A stretch of 64,000 bases of DNA from Stigmatella aurantiaca (GCF_900109545.1 NZ_FOAP01000025.1:62001-126000), one strand, 5' to 3'. Positions 49,688 to 59,599 are shown, numbered from the stretch's first letter. The notes: a model not told the origin generated them from the letters alone. A program made the numbers and translations.

Positions 49688-50503
49688 TTAGGCGGCCTTG
49701 GAGGTCCAGCCCGACTGGATCGCAGGGAGGTAGCCCACCGTGGTGAGGGTCTCCTGGATGGCCCGGCTCATGCCGGTATTCACCGCGCCGGCATTCTGGT
49801 GCTCACACCACGCCTGCACCGCGAGCACCGGGCCGTTCACGGTGAACTCGGCGATCTCGAAGGAGGGGCCCGGCTGCGGCAGCACCCCCGGAATCGCCGT
49901 TACCTGGGCTCCCAGCAGGCGCCGGAACTCCGGCAGGTCGATTCCGTAGTGCAGGGGAACCTTGAAGGTGAGCTGCCGGTGGGGGTGGTGGGCGTAGTTG
50001 GTGATGTTGTCGCCCAGCAGTTTGCTGTTGCCGACGACGATGCGCAGCTTGTCGGGCGTGTCGATGGACGTCACGAACAGGCCAATCTCCTGCACCAGCC
50101 CCGTGACGCCCGCCGCGCTGATCTCCTCGCCCACCCGGAAGGGCCGGAGCACGAGCAGGAAGACGCCCGCGGCGAAGTTGGACAGCAGCCCCGCCCAGGC
50201 GGAGCCGATGGCGATGCCCGCCGCCGCCAGCAGGGCCGCGAAGGACGTGGTCTCCACGCCGATCAGCCCCAGCAGCGAGAGCAGCAGGAGAATGGTCAGG
50301 GCGCCGGCGAACAGGGACTCGACGTAGCGGATCAGCGTGGCGTCGATCTTCCGGCGCTGCATCGTGAGGTGCAGCACGCGCCGGAAACCATTGATGAGGG
50401 TGCGCCCCACGAACCACAGGGCAATGGCACCACACAGCTTGAGCAGGAAAGGAACGGCCTCCGCGACCGCGAGGGTCTGGAGTTGAGCAAGGAGCGCTTC
50501 CAC
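49688..50503 (-). CDS. MscS-family mechanosensitive channel
   Basis: This 271-residue inner-membrane protein is of the small MscS type: about three helices, then the conserved pore helix AAAGIAIGSAWAGLLSNFAAG, the FRVGEEI hinge, and a beta-domain ring with KLRIVVGNSKLLGDNITNY. It would open under membrane tension to release osmolytes. The start is taken at a GTG (50503) with AAGG eight bases upstream, because residues further up are low-complexity and have no ribosome site; the longer frame to 50641 is less likely. It converges with pcnB, with four bases between the stops. Confidence 0.85.
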   Translation of the reverse strand: MEALLAQLQTLAVAEAVPFLLKLCGAIALWFVGRTLINGFRRVLHLTMQRRKIDATLIRYVESLFAGALTILLLLSLLGLIGVETTSFAALLAAAGIAIGSAWAGLLSNFAAGVFLLVLRPFRVGEEISAAGVTGLVQEIGLFVTSIDTPDKLRIVVGNSKLLGDNITNYAHHPHRQLTFKVPLHYGIDLPEFRRLLGAQVTAIPGVLPQPGPSFEIAEFTVNGPVLAVQAWCEHQNAGAVNTGMSRAIQETLTTVGYLPAIQSGWTSKAA

Positions 50504-50658
50504 GATCGGAACCTTCAGTTCTCCGTCTGGAAGGTACAGGGGGCCAGACGGTCTTCCCGTGCTCAGCAAATCCAGTGCCGGGCGCTCCTGCCTCGGACAC
50601 GGCGTTCGCCGGGATGTCAGCGCACCCGTTTGACATGTCAACGCGGCCGGATGACCTG

Positions 50659-51849
50659 TCAGTGCCGCGTGCCGGGGTCCCCGTCTTCCTCCTCGGCGTC
50701 GTGTCCGGCGATGTCCGCGGTGGTGATGGCCTTGGAGCCGAAGCGCTCGGTGATGCGGTCCAGCACGGCGTTCAGCTTCGCGCTGCGGGGCGGGGGGGCG
50801 GAGAAGAGGCCCAGTTGCTGCGGCTCCTGCTCGCCGAGGGACTGCACCGACACGCCCGTGAGCCGGATGGGGCGGTCCGCGTGGGCGCGCTCCAGGAGCT
50901 CCAGGGCGGCCCGGTAGAGCGTCTGCCCATCGTCCGTGGGAGAGGGCAGGGTGGTGCGCCGGGTGATAAGGCTGAAGTCCGAGAACTTCAGCTTGAGCTG
51001 GATGACGCGTCCCTTGACGCCCGCCTTGCGCAGGCGCCGGGCCACGCGCAGCGCCTGGGCGTGCACGTGGGGGCGCAGCAGGTCCACGCCCGTCAGGTCC
51101 TCCTCGAAGGTGTCCTCGGCGCCCACGCTCTTGGCGGCCCGGTCCGGGATGACTTCGCGGGAGTCATGCCCCTGTGCCAGCTCCCAGAGGTGGCGCCCCT
51201 GGCTGCCCAGGCGGGCCTCCAGCCACTCCACGTCGCGGGAGGCCACATCGCCAATGGTCTTCAGCCCCGCGCGCGTCAGCTCCTCCTCGGTCTTCGGGCC
51301 CACGCCCCAGAGGCGCGAGAGGGGCAGGCCCGCCAGGAAGGCCACCGTCTCGTGGGGCTTCACCTCGCGCTGGCCATTGGGCTTGGCGAGATCCGAGGCG
51401 ATCTTCGCCACGAACTTCACCCCGGCGATGCCCGCCGAGGCGGGCAGGTTCAGCTCGGCGGCGATCTCCTTGCGGATGCGGCGGGCGATGTCCGCGGGGG
51501 CGCCGAACAGCCCCACGGAGGAGGTGACATCCAGGAAGGCCTCGTCGAGCGAGAGCGGCTCGATGAGGGGGGTGTACCTCTCGAAGATGGCGAACACCTG
51601 CTCGCTGGCCTCGGCATAGGCGGCGAAGCGCGGCCGGACGACCAGGGCATGCGGGGCGAGCTTCACCGCGCGGGCCATGGGCATCGCGCTGCGGACACCG
51701 AAGGGGCGCACCTCGTAGGAGGCGGCGACGACCACGCCCCGCTGGGCGTGCCCGCCGACAATCACCGGCTTGCCCCGCAGGGACGGGTTGTCCCGCTGCT
51801 CCACGGACGCATAGAAAGCGTCCATATCGACGTGGATGATGGCGCGCAT
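50659..51849 (-). CDS. dinB: DNA polymerase IV (DinB)
   Basis: This 396-residue Y-family translesion polymerase shows the catalytic motifs HVDMDAFYASVEQ and SLDEAFLDVT with the metal-binding Asp/Glu residues, and the thumb/little-finger parts (GVGPKTEEEL). The sequence PQQLGLF near residue 345 matches the beta-clamp-binding consensus QLxLF, though it is about 50 residues from the C-terminus instead of at it. The ATG at 51849 starts the conserved MRAIIHVDMD; longer frames upstream are rejected. It is divergent from fadD with 109 bases between; I saw no clear LexA-box. Confidence 0.93.
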   Translation of the reverse strand: MRAIIHVDMDAFYASVEQRDNPSLRGKPVIVGGHAQRGVVVAASYEVRPFGVRSAMPMARAVKLAPHALVVRPRFAAYAEASEQVFAIFERYTPLIEPLSLDEAFLDVTSSVGLFGAPADIARRIRKEIAAELNLPASAGIAGVKFVAKIASDLAKPNGQREVKPHETVAFLAGLPLSRLWGVGPKTEEELTRAGLKTIGDVASRDVEWLEARLGSQGRHLWELAQGHDSREVIPDRAAKSVGAEDTFEEDLTGVDLLRPHVHAQALRVARRLRKAGVKGRVIQLKLKFSDFSLITRRTTLPSPTDDGQTLYRAALELLERAHADRPIRLTGVSVQSLGEQEPQQLGLFSAPPPRSAKLNAVLDRITERFGSKAITTADIAGHDAEEEDGDPGTRH

Positions 51850-51958
51850 GGGGTTCACACTGTAGCGGACCCTCCTGACGGAGCGGGGGAGTGTTCGAGG
51901 GTGATGGGCGAGTAGTATCGTCGGGGCGGTACCTTCGGCTGGCGAGGCAATCGCGCGT

Positions 51959-53635
51959 ATGGAGAAGCTCTGGCTCAAGCACTACCCCCCGGGGATTCCG
52001 GCGGAAATCGATGACCGGCAGTACCCGTCGTTGACCCACCTGCTGGAGGAGTCCTTCCGCAAGTTCGCCGATCGCCCCGCGTTCAAGTGCATGGGCCACT
52101 CCATCACCTACCGCGAGCTCGACACGCTGTCGCGCCAGGTGGGGGCATGGTTGCAGGCGCGGGGGCTGCCGCGGGGCGCCGCCGTCGCCATCATGATGCC
52201 CAATGTGTTGCAGTACCCGGTGTGCGTCGCGGCGATCCTGCGCGCGGGCTACGTGGTGGTGAACGTCAACCCGCTCTACACGCCGCGCGAGCTGGAGCAC
52301 CAACTCAAGGACAGCGGCGCCCAGGCCCTCTTCATCCTGGAGAACTTCGCCGTCACCCTGCAGCAGGTGCTCGCGCGCACGGCCGTCCAGCACGTGGTGG
52401 TGGCCTCCATGGGAGACCTGCTGGGCACCCTGAAGGGCCTGCTCGTCAACACCGTGGTGCGCAAGATCAAGAAGCTGGTGCCCCCCTTCCAGTTGCCCGG
52501 CGCCGTGCCGTTCAAGCGCGTGCTGGCGGAGGGCCAATCCCTGACACTGACGCCCGTGCAGGCGTCGCGGGATGACGTGGCCTTCCTGCAATACACCGGC
52601 GGCACCACGGGGGTCGTCAAAGGCGCCACGCTGCTGCACCGCAACGTGATTGCCAACATCTTGCAGGTGGATGCGTGGAGCCAGCCCACCTTCCAGCGCA
52701 AGGGCGTGAAGCAGCTCCACTTCGTCTGCGCGCTGCCGATGTATCACATCTTCGCGCTCACCGTCTGCGGGCTGATGGGCATCCGCCTGGGGGCGCTGAT
52801 CATCCTCATTCCCAACCCCCGCGACATTCCTGCCTTCGTGAAGACGCTGTCCCAGCAGCCCTTCCACGTCCTGCCCGCCGTCAACACGCTCTACAACGCG
52901 CTGCTCAATCACCCGGACTTCCAGAAGCTCGACTTCTCCCATTTGATGATCTCCAACGGCGGCGGCATGGCCGTGCAACAGGCGGTCGCCGAGAAGTGGA
53001 TCGCCCTCACGCGCGTGCCCCTCATCGAAGGGTATGGCCTGTCGGAGACCTCGCCCGTGGTGACCAGCAATCTGCCGGATGCCACGGAGTACTCCGGCAC
53101 CATCGGGCTACCCCTGCCGTCCACGGAGCTCTCCATCCGGGACGACGAGGGCAAGGAGCTGCCCCTGGGCCAGCCCGGCGAGATTTGCATCCGGGGGCCG
53201 CAGGTGATGGCGGGCTACTGGAACCGCCCGGACGAGACGGCCCAGGCCATGACGCCCGATGGGTTCTTCAAGTCCGGCGACATCGGCATCATGGACGAGA
53301 GGGGCCACACCCGCATCGTGGACCGCAAGAAGGACATGATTCTCGTCTCGGGCTTCAACGTCTATCCCAACGAAATCGAGGGCGTGGCCGCCATGCACCC
53401 GGGCATCCTCGAGGCCGCCGCCGTGGGCGTGCCCGACGCGCACTCCGGCGAGGCCGTGAAGCTCTTCGTGGTGAAGAAGGATCCCTCCCTCACCGAGGCC
53501 CAGGTGCTCGACTTCTGCCGCGAGCAGCTCGCGGGCTACAAGCGGCCCCGCTCCGTGGAGTTCCGCCAGGAGCTGCCCAAGAGTAACGTGGGGAAGATTC
53601 TCCGCCGCGAGCTACGCGGGCCGCCCTCCGCCTGA
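51959..53635 (+). CDS. fadD: long-chain fatty-acid-CoA ligase
   Basis: This 558-residue adenylate-forming enzyme activates fatty acids to acyl-CoA using ATP and CoA. The AMP-binding P-loop motif QYTGGTTGVVKGATL, the GYGLSETSPV motif, the FKSGDIGIMDERGHTRIVDR hinge and the terminal GKILRREL catalytic Lys are present. This order matches FadD-type ligases. GAGG lies 12 bases upstream of the ATG, a weak site. Its 3' end overlaps the convergent rluA-like gene by 24 bases. Several neighbours (plsX, cdsA) belong to lipid metabolism, but they are in separate units. Confidence 0.9.
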   Translation: MEKLWLKHYPPGIPAEIDDRQYPSLTHLLEESFRKFADRPAFKCMGHSITYRELDTLSRQVGAWLQARGLPRGAAVAIMMPNVLQYPVCVAAILRAGYVVVNVNPLYTPRELEHQLKDSGAQALFILENFAVTLQQVLARTAVQHVVVASMGDLLGTLKGLLVNTVVRKIKKLVPPFQLPGAVPFKRVLAEGQSLTLTPVQASRDDVAFLQYTGGTTGVVKGATLLHRNVIANILQVDAWSQPTFQRKGVKQLHFVCALPMYHIFALTVCGLMGIRLGALIILIPNPRDIPAFVKTLSQQPFHVLPAVNTLYNALLNHPDFQKLDFSHLMISNGGGMAVQQAVAEKWIALTRVPLIEGYGLSETSPVVTSNLPDATEYSGTIGLPLPSTELSIRDDEGKELPLGQPGEICIRGPQVMAGYWNRPDETAQAMTPDGFFKSGDIGIMDERGHTRIVDRKKDMILVSGFNVYPNEIEGVAAMHPGILEAAAVGVPDAHSGEAVKLFVVKKDPSLTEAQVLDFCREQLAGYKRPRSVEFRQELPKSNVGKILRRELRGPPSA

Positions 53636-54553
53636 GAGGCCGTGCTTGCGGAGCACCTCGGTGAGCTCCGGGGGCAGGGGGCTCTCCACCTGGAGCCGCT
53701 TCCCCGTCTCCGGGTGGGTGAAGCCCAGCGCCCGGGCGTGCAGGAAGAAGCGGGACAGGCCCGGTTCCTCGCGCCCGCCGTAGAGCATGTCCCCCACGAG
53801 GGGCGCACCGATGCCGGCCAGATGCGCGCGCACCTGGTGCAGCACGCCGGTGAGGATGCGCACCTCCACGAGGCTGAAGTCCCCCGCGCGCGCCTGGACC
53901 TGGAACAGCGAGTGCGCCTCGCGCGCCCCGTCCTCGCCCGGCAGCGCGGGCTCCACCCGGTCCGGGTGCCGGGGGTGGTGGCGCAGCGGCAGCTCGATTT
54001 CGCCCTCGTCCGCCAGGGGCCCGGTGACGAGCGCCACGTAGTGCTTGTCCACCTCGCGGCCGCTGAAGGCCGTGCGCATGCGCTGCCAGGCCTCGCGCGT
54101 GCGCGCGGCGAGCAGCACCCCGGAGGTTTCGATGTCCAGCCGGTGGCACAGCCCGCCCTCCCGCGAGTCCTCGGAGGCCTGGGCGCACTCGGGGTAGCGG
54201 GCGATGAGGGCGTTGGCCACCGTGCCCGTCTCCCCGGGCTTCAGCGGGTGAGAGGGGCGGCCCGCGGGCTTGTCCACCACCACCAGCGCCGCGTCCTCGT
54301 GCAGCACCGCCAGCGGGAAGTCCGCGTCCGGCACCGCCTCGCGGCTCTCCTCCTCCCACTTCACGAGGATGTGCTGCCCGGCGGCCACCAGGAGCCCCTT
54401 CTTCGCGGGGCGGCCGTCCACCCGCACCGCGCCCTCCTCGAAGAGGCGCTTGAGCTTCGCGCGCGACAGGCCCAGGGCCTCGCCGATGAAGAGGTCGACG
54501 CGCTGGCCCGCCTTCGCGGCGTCCACGGTGAGGGTATGCGTGGTGGTATTCAC
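53612..54553 (-). CDS. RluA-family pseudouridine synthase
   Basis: This 313-residue enzyme isomerises uridine in rRNA or tRNA. An S4 RNA-binding domain at residues ~15-75 ([21 protein letters not shown]) precedes the catalytic domain with [11 protein letters not shown], where Asp is the nucleophile, and the closing [20 protein letters not shown]. Which RNA site it modifies cannot be told from the sequence. It starts with GTG at 54553 overlapping the Ser/Thr kinase stop (GTGA), so the two are translationally coupled. The tail overlaps fadD antisense by 24 bases. Confidence 0.9.
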   Translation of the reverse strand: MNTTTHTLTVDAAKAGQRVDLFIGEALGLSRAKLKRLFEEGAVRVDGRPAKKGLLVAAGQHILVKWEEESREAVPDADFPLAVLHEDAALVVVDKPAGRPSHPLKPGETGTVANALIARYPECAQASEDSREGGLCHRLDIETSGVLLAARTREAWQRMRTAFSGREVDKHYVALVTGPLADEGEIELPLRHHPRHPDRVEPALPGEDGAREAHSLFQVQARAGDFSLVEVRILTGVLHQVRAHLAGIGAPLVGDMLYGGREEPGLSRFFLHARALGFTHPETGKRLQVESPLPPELTEVLRKHGLSGGGRPA

Positions 54554-55662
54554 TCGGCGAGCGCCTCGTAGACTTCCTCGGCCGTCTGATAGCGGTCATC
54601 CAGCTCCTTGCGCAGGAGCCGGTGCGCCACGCGCGCCAGCTGAGGGTCTCCTTTCAGGTTGATGGCCAGCACGGGCGCGGGCTCCACCTCCAGCACCTGC
54701 TGCCAGAGCTGGCTGGGCGTCTTCGCGTCGAAGGGCGGCCGGCCGCTGAGCAGCTCGTACAGGATGACGCCCAGGCTGTAGAGGTCGGCCCGCGCATCCA
54801 GCGGCTCGCCGAGAATCTGCTCCGGGGACATGTACCGGAAGGTGCCCACGAAGCGCCCATCGCCGGTGAGGCCCGCGTCGTCCGCCAGGAACTTGGCGAG
54901 CCCGAAGTCCATGAGCCGCACCTGCCGGTCCTCGTCCACCATGATGTTGGAGGGCTTGAGGTCCCGGTGCACCAGGCCGTGGCCGTGGATGTACGCCAGC
55001 GCCTCGCACACCTGGAGCATGGCGTCCTTGAGCCGGCCCATGCGCTCGGGCCGGTTCAGCTCGTCCGTGCGCGCCTCCTGGATGCGGCGCTCCACGAGCT
55101 GGACCTTCGGATCCGCGTGCGGCACGGCGCTGGCCTGGGGCTCCGGCGTGCCGTCCGTGTCCGGCTCGTCCGCGGCATCGGCCAGCGCCCGCACGGGCCC
55201 GGCGCTCCCTTGCAGGCTGATGTCCTCGCTGGGCTCCTCCTCGCTGAAGGCCGCCAGGTTGAACGGGGAGTCGCCGTCGTCCGAGTCGTCGTCGTCGGGG
55301 GGCAGGGCGCGGAAGCGCGGCCCGGAGTACGAGCCCGAGGGCGAGTGGATGTCACTGCCGCGCAGGTCCAGGTAGTGCCGGAGGGTGAGTCCCTCGATGA
55401 GTTCCATGACGAGGTAGGGATAGCCCTGAAAGACGCCCACGTCGAACACCTTCACGACGTTGGGGTGGGCCAGCTCCGCGAGCGTCTCGTACTCTCGCAC
55501 CAGCCGCTGGGCCGCCCGGGCGTCCAGCGCGGGCGCCGCCGACAGCAGCTTGAGGGCCACGGTATCGTTGGTGCGGCGGTCCAGGGCCCGGTACACGGTC
55601 CCCACCCCTCCGCTGCCAAGCGTGTCCATGACGCGGTAGGGACCAATCAGCTTGGGGGGCAT
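54550..55662 (-). CDS. Hanks-type Ser/Thr protein kinase with long acidic insert
   Basis: This 370-residue cytoplasmic kinase keeps all catalytic features: glycine loop [10 protein letters not shown], Lys38 in [14 protein letters not shown] (Asp234), DFG (252-254), and SPEQI of the activation segment. Between the hinge (YLVMELIEG) and helix E lies an insert of about 100 residues (101-205), rich in Asp/Glu/Ser/Pro ([22 protein letters not shown]), where other kinases have a short linker. There is no transmembrane or PASTA sensor domain. It is upstream of and coupled to the rluA-like gene. Substrates are unknown. Confidence 0.92.
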   Translation of the reverse strand: MPPKLIGPYRVMDTLGSGGVGTVYRALDRRTNDTVALKLLSAAPALDARAAQRLVREYETLAELAHPNVVKVFDVGVFQGYPYLVMELIEGLTLRHYLDLRGSDIHSPSGSYSGPRFRALPPDDDDSDDGDSPFNLAAFSEEEPSEDISLQGSAGPVRALADAADEPDTDGTPEPQASAVPHADPKVQLVERRIQEARTDELNRPERMGRLKDAMLQVCEALAYIHGHGLVHRDLKPSNIMVDEDRQVRLMDFGLAKFLADDAGLTGDGRFVGTFRYMSPEQILGEPLDARADLYSLGVILYELLSGRPPFDAKTPSQLWQQVLEVEPAPVLAINLKGDPQLARVAHRLLRKELDDRYQTAEEVYEALAE

Positions 55663-55824
55663 GAGCGGGGCAGATCCTACGGAGCAGGTTGCTCCAGGGT
55701 CAAACAAGCTGGGAGTGAACCCATACCCACCCCTGGCCAGGCAGCCAATCAGGGTCCAGGGGGGGACAGGGGACGCACACGCCCGTGGACGGCGCCCGGC
55801 GGGGCCTCTAAGGTGCGGCGCTTC

Positions 55825-56613
55825 ATGGAACGCCCCTCGGTCGCCAGCGCGCTCGAACACCAGGTCAAGACCCGGCCTCTGCCCCGCCACGTGGGCATCA
55901 TCATGGACGGCAATGGCCGGTGGGCGGAGGTTCGCGGCCTGCCCCGGCTGGAGGGGCACCGCGAGGGCTCCGCCAGCGTGCGCGAGGTGACGCGCACCGC
56001 GCGCCGCGTGGGCATCTCCGCGCTGACGCTCTACGCCTTCTCCTCCCAGAACTGGGCCCGCCCCGCCGAGGAGGTGGCCGGGCTCATGGACCTGCTGCGC
56101 GAGTTCCTCGAGAGCGAGTACTCGGAGATTCTCGACAACGGCATCCGCCTCAACGCCATTGGCGAGGTGGACAAGATGCCGCGCTACGTGCGCGAGCCCC
56201 TGGAGCGGCTGCGCCGGGACTCGGCGCACAACCAGGGCATGGTGCTCACGCTGGCGCTCTCGTATGGCGGCCGGGAGGAGATCCTCCACGCCATGCAGCG
56301 GGTGGCCCGGGCGGTGGCCAGCGGCGAGCTGTCGCCGGACCGGCTGGGCGAGAAGGAGCTGGAAGCGCACCTGTGGACGAACGGGCTGCCACCGCTGGAC
56401 CTGGTGGTGCGCACCAGCGGCGAGTTCCGCGTCTCCAACTTCCTGCTCTGGCAGATGGCGTACGCGGAGCTGTGCTTCGCGGACGTGCTGTGGCCGGACT
56501 TCCGCTCCGAGGCGTTCCTGCGCTGCCTGGCCCAGTACCAGCAGCGCGAGCGGCGTTTCGGACTGACGTCCGCGCAGATCCAACGCGAGGACACCCAGCG
56601 GGCCAAGGCGTGA
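55825..56613 (+). CDS. uppS: undecaprenyl diphosphate synthase
   Basis: This 262-residue cis-prenyltransferase makes the lipid carrier for peptidoglycan. [19 protein letters not shown] (catalytic Asp28), [26 protein letters not shown], and the C-terminal [18 protein letters not shown] are standard. It heads the run uppS-cdsA-rseP; its TGA overlaps the GTG of cdsA. The gene for DXP reductoisomerase, which commonly sits between cdsA and rseP in other bacteria, is missing. The kinase on the other strand is divergent, with about 160 bases between them. Confidence 0.96.
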   Translation: MERPSVASALEHQVKTRPLPRHVGIIMDGNGRWAEVRGLPRLEGHREGSASVREVTRTARRVGISALTLYAFSSQNWARPAEEVAGLMDLLREFLESEYSEILDNGIRLNAIGEVDKMPRYVREPLERLRRDSAHNQGMVLTLALSYGGREEILHAMQRVARAVASGELSPDRLGEKELEAHLWTNGLPPLDLVVRTSGEFRVSNFLLWQMAYAELCFADVLWPDFRSEAFLRCLAQYQQRERRFGLTSAQIQREDTQRAKA

Positions 56614-57434
56614 ACGAGAAGAACAAGAACCTCCTCATCCGCATCGTCTCCGCGGTGGTGCTGCTGCCCGTCGTGCTCTTCCTGTTGTGGAAGGGGGGCG
56701 TCTACAGCGCCGTCCTGCTGGGGTTGGCGGCCGCCGCCTGCGCCAGCGAGTACTACATCATCACCCTCAAGGGGCTGTCGCCCGCTGCCTGGGTGGGCAT
56801 CGTGCTGGCAGGCGCCATGCCCTTCCTGCCGCTGCGCGGGCCGGAGACCGTGGGGCAGATCGCCTTCTGGGTGACCGCGGGCTACTTCTTCTTCGCGTGG
56901 ACCTACCACCTCATCCGGGGGCCGCTGCCCGAGGCGCCGGTGCGCTCGGCGCAGCTCATCACCGGCTTCCTCTATGGTGGCGTGGGGCTCACCGCCCTGT
57001 CCGCGCTGCGGATGCTGCCGGACGGCATGGCCTGGGTCATCTGTGCGCTGGTCATCACCTGGGCCAATGACACCGTCGCCTACTTCGCGGGCCGCTTCCT
57101 GGGACGCCACAAGCTGTATGTGGAAGTAAGCCCGAACAAGACGTGGGAGGGCTTCTTCGGCGGGCTGGTGGGCTCGGTGGGCGGCATGTTCATCGCGCGG
57201 GCGGGGTTCTTCCCGGAGCTGACGGTGATGGACTGCGTCTTCACCGGCATCGCTGGCGGCATCCTGGGCCCCATTGGCGACCTGTGCGAGTCCATGCTCA
57301 AGCGGGCCTACGGGGTGAAGGACTCGGGCAAGCTCATCCCCGGCCACGGCGGCATCCTGGATCGCATCGACGCGCTCCTGTTCAACGCGCCGCTGGTGTT
57401 CATCTATGTGCAGTTCATCCGCCACCTGCTCTGA
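56610..57434 (+). CDS. cdsA: phosphatidate cytidylyltransferase
   Basis: This 274-residue membrane enzyme makes CDP-diacylglycerol from phosphatidate and CTP, the branch point for phospholipids. Eight or so hydrophobic helices are followed by the family signature [14 protein letters not shown] with HGGILDRID. The start is a GTG overlapping the uppS stop (GTGA), and the N-terminus [10 protein letters not shown] is positive, fitting an inward-facing end. It is coupled to uppS; 78 bases separate it from rseP, which may have its own promoter. Confidence 0.94.
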   Translation: MNEKNKNLLIRIVSAVVLLPVVLFLLWKGGVYSAVLLGLAAAACASEYYIITLKGLSPAAWVGIVLAGAMPFLPLRGPETVGQIAFWVTAGYFFFAWTYHLIRGPLPEAPVRSAQLITGFLYGGVGLTALSALRMLPDGMAWVICALVITWANDTVAYFAGRFLGRHKLYVEVSPNKTWEGFFGGLVGSVGGMFIARAGFFPELTVMDCVFTGIAGGILGPIGDLCESMLKRAYGVKDSGKLIPGHGGILDRIDALLFNAPLVFIYVQFIRHLL

Positions 57435-57512
57435 GGGCGGGGCTGTGTCCGGCCGGTCAGTGTAACCGGATGTGCGTTGTCCTGAAGGGACGGCGCGATT
57501 AGTGTTGGCCCC

Positions 57513-59126
57513 ATGTTTCAGAACATCGGGCTCTTCGCGCTGCTCCTCGGTGTGCTTGTCACCGTGCATGAGCTGGGTCACTTCCTCGTGGCGAAGGCCT
57601 GCGGGGTGAAGGTGCTCAAGTTCTCCTTTGGCTTCGGGCCCAAGCTCCTGGGGTTCGTCAAGGGAGAGACGGAGTACCAGATCGCGCTGCTGCCCCTGGG
57701 CGGCTACGTGAAGATGGCCGGGGACATTCCGGGCGAGGACCTGGCCCCCGAGGAGGCCCACCGGGGCTTCCTGGCCCAGCCGCCGTGGAAGCGCATGCTC
57801 ATCGTGCTGGCGGGCCCGGTGTTCAACCTGGCGTTCCCCATCCTCATCTACTTCTTCGTCTTCTGGGGCGCCCACGAAGTCACCTCCACGCGCGTGGGCA
57901 ACGTGCTGCCCGAGTCCCCCGCGGCCACCGCGGGCCTGCGCCCCGGGGACCGGGTGCTCGCGGTGGAGGGCGAGAAGGTCCGCACCTACCAGGAGATGTC
58001 GGAGGCCTTCATCGGCCGGTTCGAGCGGCCCATTCCGCTCACCATCGAGCGCGACGGCAAGCAGCAGATCGTCGAGGTGACGCCGCTCAAGAAGGTGGAG
58101 TCCTCGCCCATCGAGACCATCGAGCGGGGCGTCATGGGGGTGGAGTCCAGCTCCCGCGTGCCCATCCTCGGGGTGCCCGCGGATTCGGCGGCGGCGCGCG
58201 CCGGGCTGCGCACGTTCGACCGGGTGCTGGCCATCAACGGCACGGTGGTGCCGGACCAGGCGGTGCTCTACGACGTCCTGGCGAAGCAGTCCGGCACGCT
58301 GGAGCTGACGGTGCAGCGCGGGCGGCCGGTGGAGGCCGGCGCCGTGGTGGCCCGCCTGCCCGAGGTGCTGAAGCTCTCACTGGAGAAGCAGCCGGGCGAG
58401 GGCCTGGCGGCGCTCGGGGCCGAGTCGTCCGAGTTCTACGTGTCCTCCGTGCTGCCCGGCAGCCCCGCGGAGAAGGCGGGCCTGCGGTGGGGCGACCGGC
58501 TCGTGAGCCTCAATGGCGAGCCCATCCGCTCCTTCAACATGTTCCAGGTGCAGATCAGCGGGCTGGGCGAGAAGCCCTTTGGCCTGACGTGGCGGGGCGC
58601 GGAGGGTGAGCGCACGGTGCAGATCGCCCGGGCCCCCGTGCAGGTGAAGGAGGAGTTCGGCCAGGTGAGCACCGGCCCCATCCTGGGCGTGCAGTCCTGG
58701 GACTTCTCCTCGCCGGCCGAGCGCATCCAGCTCAACTTGGAGTGGCACGAGGCGCTCACGCAGTCGGCGCGCATCGTGCCCACCATCATCAAGCAGACGG
58801 TGAAGGCCATCGCCGGGCTGTTCGACAACTCGGTGCCGCTCAGCTCCATCGGCGGGCCCATCATGATGTACCAGATGGCGGCCCGGAGCTCCGAGCTGGG
58901 CTGGGACTACTACCTGCAGCTCATGGCGGCCATCTCCATCAACCTGGGCGTGGTGAACCTGCTGCCCATCCCCATCCTGGACGGGTTCCACCTGGTGGCC
59001 GCGGGCTGGGAGAGCGTGCGCCGGCGCCCCATTCCGGTGCGCGTGCGCGAGGTGGCCAACGTCGTAGGGCTGGCCATGCTGGTGGCCCTGATGCTGGTGG
59101 CCTTCTTCAACGACATCACCCGGTGA
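57513..59126 (+). CDS. rseP: RseP/site-2 intramembrane metalloprotease with three PDZ domains
   Basis: This 537-residue protein cleaves membrane-spanning substrates such as anti-sigma factors and remnant signal peptides. Zinc-binding HELGH at residues 19-23 and the NLLPIPILDG loop with Asp490 are intact. Between the first and last helices lie three PDZ-like modules: about 125-190 (SPAATAGLRPGDRVLAV), 215-275 (SAAARAGLRTFDRVLAI) and 305-370 (SPAEKAGLRWGDRLVSL), where E. coli RseP has two and B. subtilis RasP one. The length beyond 450 residues comes from the additional module. The following rlpA-like gene overlaps or nearly overlaps the stop. Confidence 0.93.
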   Translation: MFQNIGLFALLLGVLVTVHELGHFLVAKACGVKVLKFSFGFGPKLLGFVKGETEYQIALLPLGGYVKMAGDIPGEDLAPEEAHRGFLAQPPWKRMLIVLAGPVFNLAFPILIYFFVFWGAHEVTSTRVGNVLPESPAATAGLRPGDRVLAVEGEKVRTYQEMSEAFIGRFERPIPLTIERDGKQQIVEVTPLKKVESSPIETIERGVMGVESSSRVPILGVPADSAAARAGLRTFDRVLAINGTVVPDQAVLYDVLAKQSGTLELTVQRGRPVEAGAVVARLPEVLKLSLEKQPGEGLAALGAESSEFYVSSVLPGSPAEKAGLRWGDRLVSLNGEPIRSFNMFQVQISGLGEKPFGLTWRGAEGERTVQIARAPVQVKEEFGQVSTGPILGVQSWDFSSPAERIQLNLEWHEALTQSARIVPTIIKQTVKAIAGLFDNSVPLSSIGGPIMMYQMAARSSELGWDYYLQLMAAISINLGVVNLLPIPILDGFHLVAAGWESVRRRPIPVRVREVANVVGLAMLVALMLVAFFNDITR

Positions 59127-59134
59127 GCGCGCGC

Positions 59135-59590
59135 ATGGGGCGGAGCGTCCTGCTGCTGGCCCTGGCGCTGGGGCTGATGACCGGGTGTGCCTCGCGCTCG
59201 TCCCGGACGGCGCCCGCGCCCCGCGAGGAGCCCGCCGGCAAGGGCTCGGGCACGTACCTGGGCGAGGGGCTGGCCTCGTTCTACGGCCCCGGGCTGCACG
59301 GCCGGAAGACGGCCAACGGGGAGCGCTTCGACCAGGAGGCGATGACCGCCGCGCACCGCACGGCCCGCTTCGGCACCTGCGTGCAGGTGGTGAACATGGA
59401 GAACGGGCGCTCGGTGAAGGTGCGCGTCAACGACCGGGGCCCCTTCAAGGCAGGGCGCATCATCGATGTGTCCAAGGGGGCCGCCCGCAAGCTGGGCATG
59501 CTGGAGAAGGGGCTCGCGCGGGTGCGCCTGTACCGCTGCGCGGAGCCCGTGTCCGTCTTTTCCGTGCCGGACCCGCCGCTGCCGGGGTAG
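59135..59590 (+). CDS. rlpA: RlpA-like lipoprotein (septal lytic transglycosylase family)
   Basis: This 151-residue protein has a lipoprotein signal (ALGLMTGCASRS, Cys ~18). The double-psi beta-barrel spans ~45-140: GLASFYGPGLHGRKTANGERFD, MTAAHRTARFGTCVQV, and VKVRVNDRGPFKAGRIIDVS with the catalytic-type Asp. RlpA cleaves denuded peptidoglycan strands. The SPOR domain at the C-terminus of many RlpA proteins is absent, so it may lack septal targeting. A GTG at 59123 overlapping the rseP stop is an alternative start; the ATG at 59135 has GGTGAG upstream. Confidence 0.88.
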   Translation: MGRSVLLLALALGLMTGCASRSSRTAPAPREEPAGKGSGTYLGEGLASFYGPGLHGRKTANGERFDQEAMTAAHRTARFGTCVQVVNMENGRSVKVRVNDRGPFKAGRIIDVSKGAARKLGMLEKGLARVRLYRCAEPVSVFSVPDPPLPG

Positions 59591-59599
59591 AGGAGGGCC

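Noticed and set aside
57477-57505. TTGTCC - 17 bases - TAGTGT as an rseP promoter
   Set aside because: Spacing is ideal, but both boxes match the consensus poorly and the transcript start would fall on the ATG; not strong enough to list.
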